Position numbers and translations under genes: made by a program
In this document: positions 1 to 7,039 of the stretch, piece by piece
How positions within the stretch are numbered: position 1 is the first letter of the stretch
How the letters are laid out: every line of letters starts with the position of its first letter
Notes under the pieces: model-generated
The model's input: only the letters and a program-made list of their open reading frames with translations
Told to the model about the DNA's origin: nothing
Databases searched by the model: none
Source: an uncultured Coprococcus sp.
Lineage (GTDB): Bacteria; Bacillota; Clostridia; Lachnospirales; Lachnospiraceae
Direction: 5' to 3'
Assembly: GCA_900548315.1 (NCBI GenBank)
Contig: URJU01000023.1
Coordinates: forward strand, 1-19,031
Length of the DNA: 19,031 bases

Positions 1-39
1 GCCTTATCGTCGGCAGCGTCAGATGTGTATAAGAGACAG
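1..39 (+). other. Sequencing adapter (Nextera/Tn5 read-1), not genomic
   Basis: Positions 7-20 read TCGTCGGCAGCGTC and 21-39 read AGATGTGTATAAGAGACAG. Together these are the Illumina Nextera read-1 transposase adapter, the second part being the 19-bp Tn5 mosaic end. The six bases before it (gcctta) could be the end of an index. Genomic sequence therefore starts at about position 40. Confidence 0.97.
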
Positions 40-45
40 CTATAG

Positions 46-51
46 TATAAT
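46..51 (+). promoter_or_regulatory. Possible -10 box of a decapitated promoter
   Basis: A perfect TATAAT lies at 46-51, about 85 bases before the chosen start of the nuclease gene. A matching -35 would fall at roughly 23-28, inside the adapter, so if this is a promoter its upstream half was lost at library preparation. The surrounding sequence is very AT-rich, so a chance match is possible. Confidence 0.3.
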
Positions 52-135
52 TATAAAAAATATGGCTATAAATTTATGCAACTATCCTCTATTGGTTTCT
101 TTGCTTTTCATAGAAACAAGAGGAGGAAGGTTTGT

Positions 136-984
136 ATGGGAGAAAAGGATATAACAGAAAAGATACTGGCAGATTATAATGATGTATTTGCAGATATAGT
201 AAATGTATTGTTGTTCGGTGGAAAAACAATTGTTGATGAGAATATGCTGGAGAGCATAAAGGATAAAAGCCAGTATAAAACAGATGGTGAGATCCATCAG
301 GAAGAGCGCGATGTATCAAAGGTTCTAAAGGGTAAGAATGTACATATAGCGTTTATTGGATTTGAACATCAGACGGATGTAGATTCAAAGGAGGCTCTCC
401 GTGTTATAGCATATGATGGTGCTGCATATAAAAGGCAATTGTTGGTAAAGGGTGGAGAAATGTACCCGGTTGTTACAATTGTGCTTTATTTCGGACAAAA
501 AAGATGGATAAAGGGGCGGTCTCTCTACGATATTCTTGATATAACGGATGAGTGGAAACTATATGTCAGTGACTATAAAATAAACATTTTTGAGATAGCT
601 TATCTTACACCGGAGCAGGTGAAAATGTTTAAAAGTGACTTTAGGATTGTTGCCGATTATTTTGTGCAAATGAGGATCAACAAAGATTACATACCATCCA
701 AAGAGACTATAAAACATGTTGACGAGGTGTTAAAGCTCATGAGCGTATTGACGCAGGACGAAAGATTTGAACAGGCGCAGGCGAACGGAAACAAAGGAGG
801 TTTAAAAAATATGTGTGAAGTACTTGATAGGGCGGAAGCCAGAGGAATATCTATAGGCGAGGCGCGAGGAGAATTAAAGGGTGCAGTGAGGGCATATTTG
901 GATGTGAAGGTTCCTATAGAAGAGATAGCGAAGAAACTGAACATATCAGTGGAGGAAGTCCAGAAGATAGCCGACACATTATAG
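136..984 (+). CDS. Rpn family recombination-promoting nuclease / PD-(D/E)XK putative transposase
   Basis: This 282-residue protein resembles the Rpn (YhgA-like, Transposase_31-related) family, whose E. coli members are DNA endonucleases that raise RecA-independent recombination. Visible are an ERDV segment with D59 followed by FEHQ (E77, Q79), which fits the D...ExQ core of a PD-(D/E)XK nuclease. The family-typical stretch VTIVLYFGQKRW...RSLYDIL follows at about 113-134. The C-terminal tail has the G-x-x-x-G pattern and a short helix-turn-helix-like end (EEIAKKLNISVEEVQKI, about 262-278). The start at 136 is chosen because AGAGGAGG sits at 119-126; an upstream in-frame ATG at 76 has no such site. 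Its stop lies in the ribosome binding site of the next gene, so the two may be co-transcribed. It looks intact. Such genes are often multicopy and laterally moved. Confidence 0.82.
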   Translation: MGEKDITEKILADYNDVFADIVNVLLFGGKTIVDENMLESIKDKSQYKTDGEIHQEERDVSKVLKGKNVHIAFIGFEHQTDVDSKEALRVIAYDGAAYKRQLLVKGGEMYPVVTIVLYFGQKRWIKGRSLYDILDITDEWKLYVSDYKINIFEIAYLTPEQVKMFKSDFRIVADYFVQMRINKDYIPSKETIKHVDEVLKLMSVLTQDERFEQAQANGNKGGLKNMCEVLDRAEARGISIGEARGELKGAVRAYLDVKVPIEEIAKKLNISVEEVQKIADTL

Positions 985-997
985 GAGATGAACATAT

Positions 998-1645
998 ATG
1001 CAGTTACACACACTTATATCTTCGGAAAATGGTCCGATCATACTCTGGGTCATGTACCCACACAGGGGAGATGAACTGGAGCATGCAACGGATTCTATCA
1101 GAGAACTGGTGGTAGAAGAACAGTTTACACTTGTTGCGATACAGATAGATGACTGGGACAGGGATCTTTCACCGTGGAGATCGGATGAGGTCGATGGATC
1201 ATTTGCCGGAGAGGCGGGACGGACACTGGATTATATAGAACAGCAGGTCGTACCGCAGTTGGATATTCAAAGCCGGGCGAACAGACCTCTTTATATCATG
1301 GGATACTCGCTTGCCGGGCTTTTTGCACTTTGGGCAATGTATCAGACGGATATATTTGCCGGATGTGCCACATGTTCAGGTTCAATGTGGTATCCGGGAT
1401 TTGTGGAATATGTAAACAGCCAGCCAACACTTGCGAATAAACGTATATACATCAGCCTCGGCGGCAAAGAATCGCGGACATCCGACAGGCTGATGTCAAC
1501 TGTGGCGGATCGGACAAAGGAGATTTGCGACCTGCTGAAGAAGGACAACGATGTGATATATGAGATAAATCCAGGTGGGCATTTTGCCGATTCCGGGAAG
1601 AGGCTGGCGAAGGCTGTGAAGTGGATAGGGAAAGCAAGAGAATAA
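998..1645 (+). CDS. Small alpha/beta-hydrolase (putative esterase)
   Basis: A 215-residue cytoplasmic alpha/beta-hydrolase fold protein of the putative esterase (Esterase D/IroE-like) type. The nucleophile elbow is G-Y-S-L-A-G at 102-107 with S104, and the likely catalytic histidine is H195 in NPGGHFADSG. An acidic partner may be E158 in GGKES or a nearby Asp. The substrate cannot be read from sequence; relatives hydrolyse acyl or siderophore esters. No signal peptide is seen. GGAG at 984-987 is the ribosome binding site and overlaps the stop of the preceding nuclease gene, leaving 13 bases between the two frames, which suggests translation from the same mRNA. No functional link with the nuclease is evident. 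Confidence 0.8.
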   Translation: MQLHTLISSENGPIILWVMYPHRGDELEHATDSIRELVVEEQFTLVAIQIDDWDRDLSPWRSDEVDGSFAGEAGRTLDYIEQQVVPQLDIQSRANRPLYIMGYSLAGLFALWAMYQTDIFAGCATCSGSMWYPGFVEYVNSQPTLANKRIYISLGGKESRTSDRLMSTVADRTKEICDLLKKDNDVIYEINPGGHFADSGKRLAKAVKWIGKARE

Positions 1646-1674
1646 CCCAAAGCACAGGAGAGCACATATATACA

Positions 1675-1695
1675 ATCGTTCACTGGCAGAACGAT
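1675..1695. repeat. Small intergenic hairpin
   Basis: ATCGTTC (1675-1681) pairs perfectly with GAACGAT (1689-1695) around a 7-base loop, 30 bases after the esterase stop. No T-tract follows, so it is not a typical intrinsic terminator. It could slow or protect the end of the upstream mRNA. The rest of 1646-1852 shows nothing I can name. Confidence 0.35.
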
Positions 1696-1852
1696 ACGAG
1701 GCATAACATATACCGGATAGATATATATTTTTATCGGAATAGATGATAATATATGGGGCAGACATATGGAGTAGATAGATTAATGGCAGACACGATCCGG
1801 TAAGTATATGTAGTGAAAAATCAGACCGTGGTAAGCCGGAAAGAAGGGCAAC

Positions 1853-3526
1853 ATGGGTAAACAGACAAAGAAAAAGAAAAGCACAGGAGCGGCAAAGGAG
1901 ATATTTGCAAAGCCCCCAGGAAGGCTCGGCAAATGGAATGTGATAGCATTTGCAGTGCTTGTTGTGGGAGAGCTTATATACTATTATGCGGCAATACCGG
2001 CGATCAGCATACAGAGTACAAGTTTCTGGGTATGGCTTATCATTTCAGCAGCATTGGTTGGTTTTTGTACACTTGATTTTACAGTGGAGAGCAACGCTGA
2101 CAGGAGTGTCGCAACGAAGGCGACAAAGCCGGTGGCATGGATAATAGTAATAATGATAGCGGTCGGACTTATCATGGTGGCGGCGTCATCCAAACTGTTT
2201 TGTGCATCGAAATACGCAAGTCTCATCAATATAGAGGATGGAGATTTCCAGACAGATATCCCGGAGAGCAGGCAGATAAATGACATTGCGCTGATGGACA
2301 CAAGCACAGCGAGGATCATAGGTGAGAGAGCCGTCGGTTCACTCTCGGAGGTGGTCAGCCAGTATGAGGTCAGCGGCAATTACAGCACTATAGATTACAA
2401 TGGCGCGCCGATGAAGGTCGCAGCACTCAACTATGCGGGTTTCATCAAATATATGAACAACAGGAAGAATGGAATCCCGGGTTATGTTCTTGTGGATCCT
2501 GTAAAGAATGAGGCACACTATATACAGACTGAAAAGCCTATAGTGTATTCACCTTCAGCGTATTTCAACAAGAACTTGTACAGACATGTCCAGATGGCTT
2601 ATCCGACATATATATTTGAAGGTTTCTATCTGGAGCTCAATGACGATGGCAATCCGTATTACATCTGTCCGGTTCTTGAGTCGCATGCAGGACTCTTCGG
2701 TGCAAAGGATGTAAAGGGCGTGGTTATATGCGATCCGTGTACGGGCGATACAGAGTACCATGAAGTCAGTGATGTTCCACACTGGGTGGACCGTGTATAT
2801 GATGGCGACCTGGTGTGCCAGAAATACGACTGGTACGGCGAACTCTCAGGCGGCTACTGGAACAGCGTATTTGGAAACAAGGGCTGCAAGAGGACTACGG
2901 ATGATTATGGTTACAAGGTTATGGACGGCGATGTGTGGGTATATACAGGTGTCACATCGGTAAATGGTGACGAGTCCAACATAGGATTTGCCCTGATGAA
3001 TCTCCGGACAGGAGAGAGCAAATATTACAAAGTAGCAGGTGCAGAGGAATACTCAGCCATGGCGTCGGCAGAGGGACAGGTACAGCATCTTGGTTATAAG
3101 GCATCCTTCCCATCACTCATCAATATCAGCGGAATACCAACCTACATCATGGTCTTAAAGGACAACGGTGGCCTGGTAAAGATGTATGCACTTGTCGATG
3201 TGGAGAAGTACAATATTGTAGCTACAGGCACTACCCAGAAGGACGCACTTGCGGCATACAACAAGCTGCTGGCAGAGAACGGACTTAAGAGTACGCAGAG
3301 CATGACGGACGATATACCAAACAGACAGATCACGGTAGCTGATATCAAATATATCAACATGGATGAGACGACATATGTGTATATCACGGATGAAAACGGC
3401 AATGTATACAAGCAGGATTTCTCAGAGAACGAGGAGCTGATATTTATACAGAGCGGAGATAAAATAAAAGTATTTTATCAGGAATCAGACAACGGAATAA
3501 ATGACATAATATCTGTTGAGAGATAG
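1853..3526 (+). CDS. Conserved three-TM membrane protein with large extracytoplasmic domain, function unknown
   Basis: 557 residues. A lysine-rich N-terminus (KKKK at 6-9) precedes three hydrophobic segments at about 28-50, 57-76 and 93-112. By the positive-inside rule the remaining 445 residues lie outside the membrane. That domain is rich in Tyr, Asp and Gly, with recurring pieces such as GVVICDPCTGDTEYHEV and GDESNIGFALMNLRTGESKYY. These look like related beta-strand units that each end in a propeptide-like 'D/N-x-x-T-G-(D/E)' turn. The last 50 residues look like a small beta-barrel. I recall homologues across Clostridia, often loosely called CvpA-like, but I know of no assigned function. 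AAGAAGGG lies 5 bases before the ATG. It appears monocistronic, ending in a terminator. Confidence 0.8.
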   Translation: MGKQTKKKKSTGAAKEIFAKPPGRLGKWNVIAFAVLVVGELIYYYAAIPAISIQSTSFWVWLIISAALVGFCTLDFTVESNADRSVATKATKPVAWIIVIMIAVGLIMVAASSKLFCASKYASLINIEDGDFQTDIPESRQINDIALMDTSTARIIGERAVGSLSEVVSQYEVSGNYSTIDYNGAPMKVAALNYAGFIKYMNNRKNGIPGYVLVDPVKNEAHYIQTEKPIVYSPSAYFNKNLYRHVQMAYPTYIFEGFYLELNDDGNPYYICPVLESHAGLFGAKDVKGVVICDPCTGDTEYHEVSDVPHWVDRVYDGDLVCQKYDWYGELSGGYWNSVFGNKGCKRTTDDYGYKVMDGDVWVYTGVTSVNGDESNIGFALMNLRTGESKYYKVAGAEEYSAMASAEGQVQHLGYKASFPSLINISGIPTYIMVLKDNGGLVKMYALVDVEKYNIVATGTTQKDALAAYNKLLAENGLKSTQSMTDDIPNRQITVADIKYINMDETTYVYITDENGNVYKQDFSENEELIFIQSGDKIKVFYQESDNGINDIISVER

Positions 3527-3544
3527 ATTTATTCACTGAATAAA

Positions 3545-3577
3545 GGCTCTCCCTGTGATAAACAGGGGGAGCTTTTT
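3545..3577 (+). terminator. Intrinsic terminator after the membrane protein gene
   Basis: GCTCTCCCTG (3546-3555) pairs with CAGGGGGAGC (3563-3572), 10 bp with one G-U, around a 7-base loop, and is followed by TTTTT at 3573-3577. It lies 20 bases after the stop codon. Confidence 0.92.
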
Positions 3578-3663
3578 GCATTATAATATGGTATTATAGA
3601 AATATCTTATTGAGAATAAATCTATATAACTGATTAATTATGATTGACAAGGAGGTTATTATC

Positions 3664-4284
3664 ATGGATAAAAAGGCAATCTACAGTTTATCATACGGGA
3701 TTTTCATGTTGTCCACAAAGCTGGGTGACAAGGCAAATGGCTGCATCATCAACACTTGTATACAGGTGGCGAACAATCCAACGCGGGTTGCGATATCGGT
3801 TCTCAACACGAATTACACATGTGATCTGCTCAAGGAGAGTGGTGTGTTTGCCCTCAGTGTACTTGACGAGCAGTGTACATTTGACTCGATAAAGCACTTC
3901 GGTTTCCAGTCGGGAAGAGACGTGGACAAATTCGAAGGAATAAAGATGCCGGAGGATGTCAACGGAATCCCTTACATGGGCTGGTATGCCTGTGCGGTTA
4001 TCAGTGGCAAGGTAGTTGAGAGCCATGATCTCGGAACGCACACGTTGTTCATCGCGGAGGTGATTGATGCGAAGATGCTGTCAGACAAGGCTCCTCTCAC
4101 ATATGCTGATTATCAGGCACATGTAAAGCCAAAGGCAGACAAGCCTCCTAAGACAGATAAGAAGATAGTGGGATGGCGCTGCAAGATATGTAACTATGTA
4201 TATGAGGGAAGTGAGCTCCCGGCAGATTATGTATGTCCTCTGTGTGGACACGGAGCAGACGACTTTGAACCTATATATGAGTAA
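3664..4284 (+). CDS. Flavin reductase-rubredoxin fusion (Hrb-like)
   Basis: A 206-residue cytoplasmic redox protein. Residues 1 to about 155 form an FMN-binding flavin reductase domain (STKLGDKANGCIINTCIQV near the start, FAEVIDAK-like HTLFIAEVIDA at 126-136). Residues 168-206 are a rubredoxin domain with four iron-ligand cysteines: C173-x-x-C176 and C191-P-L-C194-G. The same layout occurs in high-molecular-weight rubredoxin (Hrb) of Moorella, which passes electrons from NAD(P)H to the flavodiiron protein FprA that reduces O2 or NO. Such a role here is inference, since no FprA gene is in the window. AAGGAGG at 3649-3655 selects the ATG at 3664 over an in-frame ATG at 3640. The gene stands alone between a terminator and a palindrome. 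Confidence 0.9.
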   Translation: MDKKAIYSLSYGIFMLSTKLGDKANGCIINTCIQVANNPTRVAISVLNTNYTCDLLKESGVFALSVLDEQCTFDSIKHFGFQSGRDVDKFEGIKMPEDVNGIPYMGWYACAVISGKVVESHDLGTHTLFIAEVIDAKMLSDKAPLTYADYQAHVKPKADKPPKTDKKIVGWRCKICNYVYEGSELPADYVCPLCGHGADDFEPIYE

Positions 4285-4290
4285 TGTAAG

Positions 4291-4363
4291 ATATGCCGTT
4301 ATCGGCAAAGAATGAACGTTTTCAAATCTTGAAAAAGTTGATTTCTTGCCGGTAACGGCATAT
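4291..4363. repeat. 73-nt nested palindrome (possible miniature mobile or regulatory hairpin)
   Basis: The outer arms, 4291-4308 and 4346-4363, are 18 bases each and match as inverted repeats except for one G-U-type position (ATATGCCGTTATCGGCAA against its complement). Inside them a second pair, AACGTTTTCAA (4315-4325) and TTGAAAAAGTT (4329-4339), matches at 10 of 11. The whole element folds on itself almost end to end and starts 7 bases after the rubredoxin fusion's stop. No T-tract follows, which argues against an ordinary terminator. Confidence 0.85.
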
Positions 4364-4426
4364 ACTATCTATATACAAAACACTGTGCAGATGATAAAAG
4401 CCCATTGCGTAAAAGGAGGGATTTTC

Positions 4427-5320
4427 ATGGGTTATATTTCAGTTGCAGAGACTGCAAAAAAATGGAATGTGTCAGAACGAACCGTTAGAAATTACTGCGC
4501 TCATGATAAGATTCCTGGGGCTTTTCTGACGGGAAAGACGTGGAATATACCGGATTCTGCGCAGAAACCAATGCGTCAATCTGCGGGAGAAGAGAACCGG
4601 GATCTGCTGACTGTGCTGAGAGAAGAGAAAAAAAATGGAATTAAAGGTGGCATTTATCATAAGATACAGGTGGATCTCACTTACAATTCCAATCATATAG
4701 AGGGCAGCAGGCTCAGTCATGATCAGACACGGTATATATATGAGACAAATACTATAGGCGTGAGTGATCAGACGATAAATGTTGACGATATAGTCGAGAC
4801 GACCAATCATTTCAGGTGTATAGATCTGGTGATCGATGATGCAAAGAACTTATTAAGTGAGAAAATGATAAAGGAGCTGCATTTGATTCTCAAGAATGGA
4901 ACTCAGGACTCACGAAAAGAATGGTTTGCGGTTGGAGATTACAAGAAAGTTCCGAATGAGGTGGGCGGTCATGATACGGCTTTGCCGGAAGAAGTTCCAG
5001 AGAAAATGAAAAATCTCCTTGCAAGATACCGCAAGCTCAATGAAAAGACACTAGATGATATTCTGGATTTTCACCATGAATTTGAAAGTATTCATCCGTT
5101 TCAAGATGGCAATGGCAGGGTTGGCAGGCTGATATTGTTCAAGGAGTGTCTGAAATATGATATAGTTCCATTTATCATAGATGAAGATCTCAAATGGTAT
5201 TACTATAGAGGACTTTCAGAATGGAATAGAGAAAGAGGATATCTGCGGGATACCTGCCTTACTGCGCAGGATAAGTTTAAAAAGTACCTGGACTATTTCA
5301 GGATACAGCACAGAGATTAA
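4427..5320 (+). CDS. Fic family AMP-transferase with N-terminal HTH domain
   Basis: 297 residues. Residues 1 to about 45 look like a MerR/excisionase-type helix-turn-helix (SVAETAKKWNVSERTVRNYC, then GKTWNIP). The Fic domain carries the complete active-site motif H223-PFQD-GNGR231-VGR, which transfers AMP or another phosphate-linked group to hydroxyls of target proteins. A helix before it contains S88-N-H-I-E92-G93, matching the (S/T)xxxE(G/N) inhibitory motif, here N-terminal to the Fic core as in class II Fic proteins. The enzyme should thus be self-restrained until E92 moves. No separate antitoxin is seen. AAAAGGAGGG at 4411-4420 selects this ATG. The next gene starts 16 bases after the stop, suggesting co-transcription. 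The target is unknown. Confidence 0.93.
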   Translation: MGYISVAETAKKWNVSERTVRNYCAHDKIPGAFLTGKTWNIPDSAQKPMRQSAGEENRDLLTVLREEKKNGIKGGIYHKIQVDLTYNSNHIEGSRLSHDQTRYIYETNTIGVSDQTINVDDIVETTNHFRCIDLVIDDAKNLLSEKMIKELHLILKNGTQDSRKEWFAVGDYKKVPNEVGGHDTALPEEVPEKMKNLLARYRKLNEKTLDDILDFHHEFESIHPFQDGNGRVGRLILFKECLKYDIVPFIIDEDLKWYYYRGLSEWNRERGYLRDTCLTAQDKFKKYLDYFRIQHRD

Positions 5321-5336
5321 AATAATGGAGAAAATT

Positions 5337-6470
5337 ATGGACAGAGAAAGAATGATGAAGAACGTAGCAGAGATATTCAGCCGCGGTGCGGTGGACAAGA
5401 ATCTTCCGGCATGGGTAAATATGCGCCATGCCTGGAAAGCAAATGATGCGGCGAGAGACAGAGGACTTGAATATCCGGCAAATGTTGTACAGATAAAGAA
5501 TCTGGATTACAAAAAGGAGCTTGATGAGGTCCGTTTCAATGAGCTGATTGAAATATGGAACAAAGGTGTAGAGAGAAACATTATATTCTTTGCCGATTCC
5601 GGGGATGCCGCAGAAGTGGATTCTACAAGCTATACATCCAACAGCTACATGGATATCTGCGTTCCAATATCGTATATGACAGATGAAAACAGAAAATATT
5701 CGGTGATAGTGAGCGTGCATGGCGGAGGCTGGTTCTATGGTGACAAGGAACTGTACAGCCACTATTGCTGCCTTCTTGCGGAGCACGGGTATGTGGTGGT
5801 GAACTTCAACTATAGATTGTCACCGCAGAACAAATATCCTGCTGCTATAGAGGATGTGGCGTATCTCATTCGGTATATCCATGAGAATGCGCAGACACTT
5901 GGAATAGACATTGATAATTTCTATATGGTCGGTGATTCGGCGGGGGCACAGCTCACGACAAATTATTGCATCATAGCATCAAACAGCGATTACAGGGCAA
6001 AGCTTGATTTCTTCACATATGATCTATTGCCTAAGAAGGTATGCCTTAACTGTGGTGCATACAAGATGGCAGAAAGAAATGACAATATATCCGCATGGTA
6101 TCTGAGAAATGATGTGGATGATGACCAGAATAGTGACGGAAAAACAAGTTCACACGACAAAGCTGAAAAATGTGAAAGTAAGAAAATAAGCCAGGCATAT
6201 GCTGTGACTGAGGAACAGTACAAGCTGTTTATGGATCAGCTTGATTATATAAATGCTGATTTCCCGGAGGCGTATCTCATGTACAGTGTAAATGATGATC
6301 TGGCATCACATACAAAAGCGTTGGATGAGGTGCTGAACAAAGTTGTAGTTGCACATATCACAAAAGCGTATGGACAGAATAATCCTGACAGCGGCCATGT
6401 ATTCCATATGAATATGTACAATCCAGAGGGAATACTCTGTAACGAGGATGAGTGTGCATTTATGAGATAA
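5337..6470 (+). CDS. HSL/alpha-beta-hydrolase-3 type esterase
   Basis: A 377-residue cytoplasmic hydrolase. The oxyanion motif HGGGW is at 128-132 and the nucleophile elbow GDSAGA at 199-204 with S201. The acid is likely D320 or D321 (SVNDDLASH) and the base H354 in SGHVF, which fits the hormone-sensitive-lipase family of carboxylesterases. The first 100 residues form an extra N-terminal region longer than in minimal members. Residues about 256-287 are a very polar insertion (runs of D, N, S, K) between the core and the cap or acid region, probably a flexible loop. The ATG at 5337 is preferred because GGAG lies 6 bases before it; an ATG at 5325 is possible. It follows the Fic gene closely. 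The substrate is not readable; acetyl or short-acyl esters are typical. Confidence 0.87.
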   Translation: MDRERMMKNVAEIFSRGAVDKNLPAWVNMRHAWKANDAARDRGLEYPANVVQIKNLDYKKELDEVRFNELIEIWNKGVERNIIFFADSGDAAEVDSTSYTSNSYMDICVPISYMTDENRKYSVIVSVHGGGWFYGDKELYSHYCCLLAEHGYVVVNFNYRLSPQNKYPAAIEDVAYLIRYIHENAQTLGIDIDNFYMVGDSAGAQLTTNYCIIASNSDYRAKLDFFTYDLLPKKVCLNCGAYKMAERNDNISAWYLRNDVDDDQNSDGKTSSHDKAEKCESKKISQAYAVTEEQYKLFMDQLDYINADFPEAYLMYSVNDDLASHTKALDEVLNKVVVAHITKAYGQNNPDSGHVFHMNMYNPEGILCNEDECAFMR

Positions 6471-6492
6471 GCAGGATCAAACATGGTTAGTG

Positions 6493-6522
6493 TACTGTAA
6501 AAATTAGAGAACATTTACAGTG
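6493..6522. repeat. Hairpin after the esterase gene
   Basis: ACTGTAAA (6494-6501) and TTTACAGT (6514-6521) are perfect inverted repeats, with a further T-G pair outside, around a 12-base loop. It lies 22 bases after the stop codon but lacks a T-tract. It could be a weak terminator or an mRNA 3'-end stabiliser; the remainder of 6471-6578 shows nothing else. Confidence 0.4.
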
Positions 6523-6578
6523 GTCAGGCAAAGAAACAGAAAAAATTTGCCGATGTGGCAGAATGTGAAAAAAACAGT

Positions 6579-6607
6579 TTGACAACATGCCCCCTGAATG
6601 CTATCCT
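6579..6607 (+). promoter_or_regulatory. Sigma-A promoter for the alaA T-box leader
   Basis: TTGACA at 6579-6584 is a perfect -35, and TATCCT at 6602-6607 is an acceptable -10 after a 17-base spacer. Transcription should start near 6614, just before the T-box leader. Confidence 0.75.
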
Positions 6608-6620
6608 AATAAAAATAGAT

Positions 6621-6891
6621 AAAGGCAAAGACAGGAAGGAGTACTTAAGTCACTGTCACTTCAGAGAGTAGGCGTTTGGTGCGAGCCTATAGGACACCTT
6701 AAGGAAGCAGTCCCCGAGCTGTGACCGCGAAAGTTTTCCGGGTAGTGGTCAACGGAAGGTTCCACGTTATAGGAACAACGATAGTGATGGCTGTCGGCTG
6801 AGAGCAGGAACAAGTTCCTGAATTTAGGTGGTAACACGGACAAGAAAGTTCGCCCTAAGCATATTATAAGTATGCTTAGGGCTTTTATTTT
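6621..6891 (+). promoter_or_regulatory. T-box riboswitch, alanine-specific (specifier GCA)
   Basis: This leader senses uncharged tRNA and controls read-through into alaA. The T-box core AGGTGGTAACACGG is at 6826-6839, and its TGGT bulge (6829-6832) would pair with a tRNA ending ACCA. Stem I shows AGAGA (6663-6667) and a GGTG-type distal loop. The specifier loop has AGTA on its 5' side (6640-6643) and GAA (6704-6706) on its 3' side, directly followed by GCA (6707-6709) and a purine, as in known specifier loops. GCA is an alanine codon, matching the downstream gene. A perfect 7-bp hairpin (6805-6820) precedes the T-box core. TTAGG (6824-6828) can pair with CCTAA (6854-6858) to form the antiterminator, which excludes the terminator stem. 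Confidence 0.93.
6852..6891 (+). terminator. T-box regulated terminator
   Basis: GCCCTAAGCATA (6852-6863) pairs perfectly with TATGCTTAGGGC (6871-6882) around a 7-base loop, followed by TTTTATTTT. Uncharged tRNA-Ala would favour the competing antiterminator and let RNA polymerase continue into alaA. Confidence 0.92.
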
Positions 6892-7039
6892 GCGTTTTCA
6901 GGGTGACAAGCGGCTGCGATGCGCGAGCCTGTTCGCAGGCATCGAAGATGCAGAGTAATCTCGAAGAAAACGCAAGTTAAAACCAACAATCAGCAAACAC
7001 AGACAACAAGGGATCAAGAGATATAAAGGAGTGTGTATC

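Noticed and set aside
21..39. Tn5/IS50 mosaic end as evidence of a native transposon
   Set aside because: It is joined to the read-1 primer sequence at 7-20, so it is the library adapter; no transposase or second end is present.
3640..3663. Earlier ATG for the flavin reductase-rubredoxin gene
   Set aside because: The AAGGAGG site at 3649-3655 lies between the two ATGs and fits only the one at 3664.
6927..6940. GCCTG-TTCG-CAGGC hairpin after the T-box terminator
   Set aside because: Only 5 bp and not the stable C(UUCG)G closing pair; no T-tract and no match to a regulatory element that I know.
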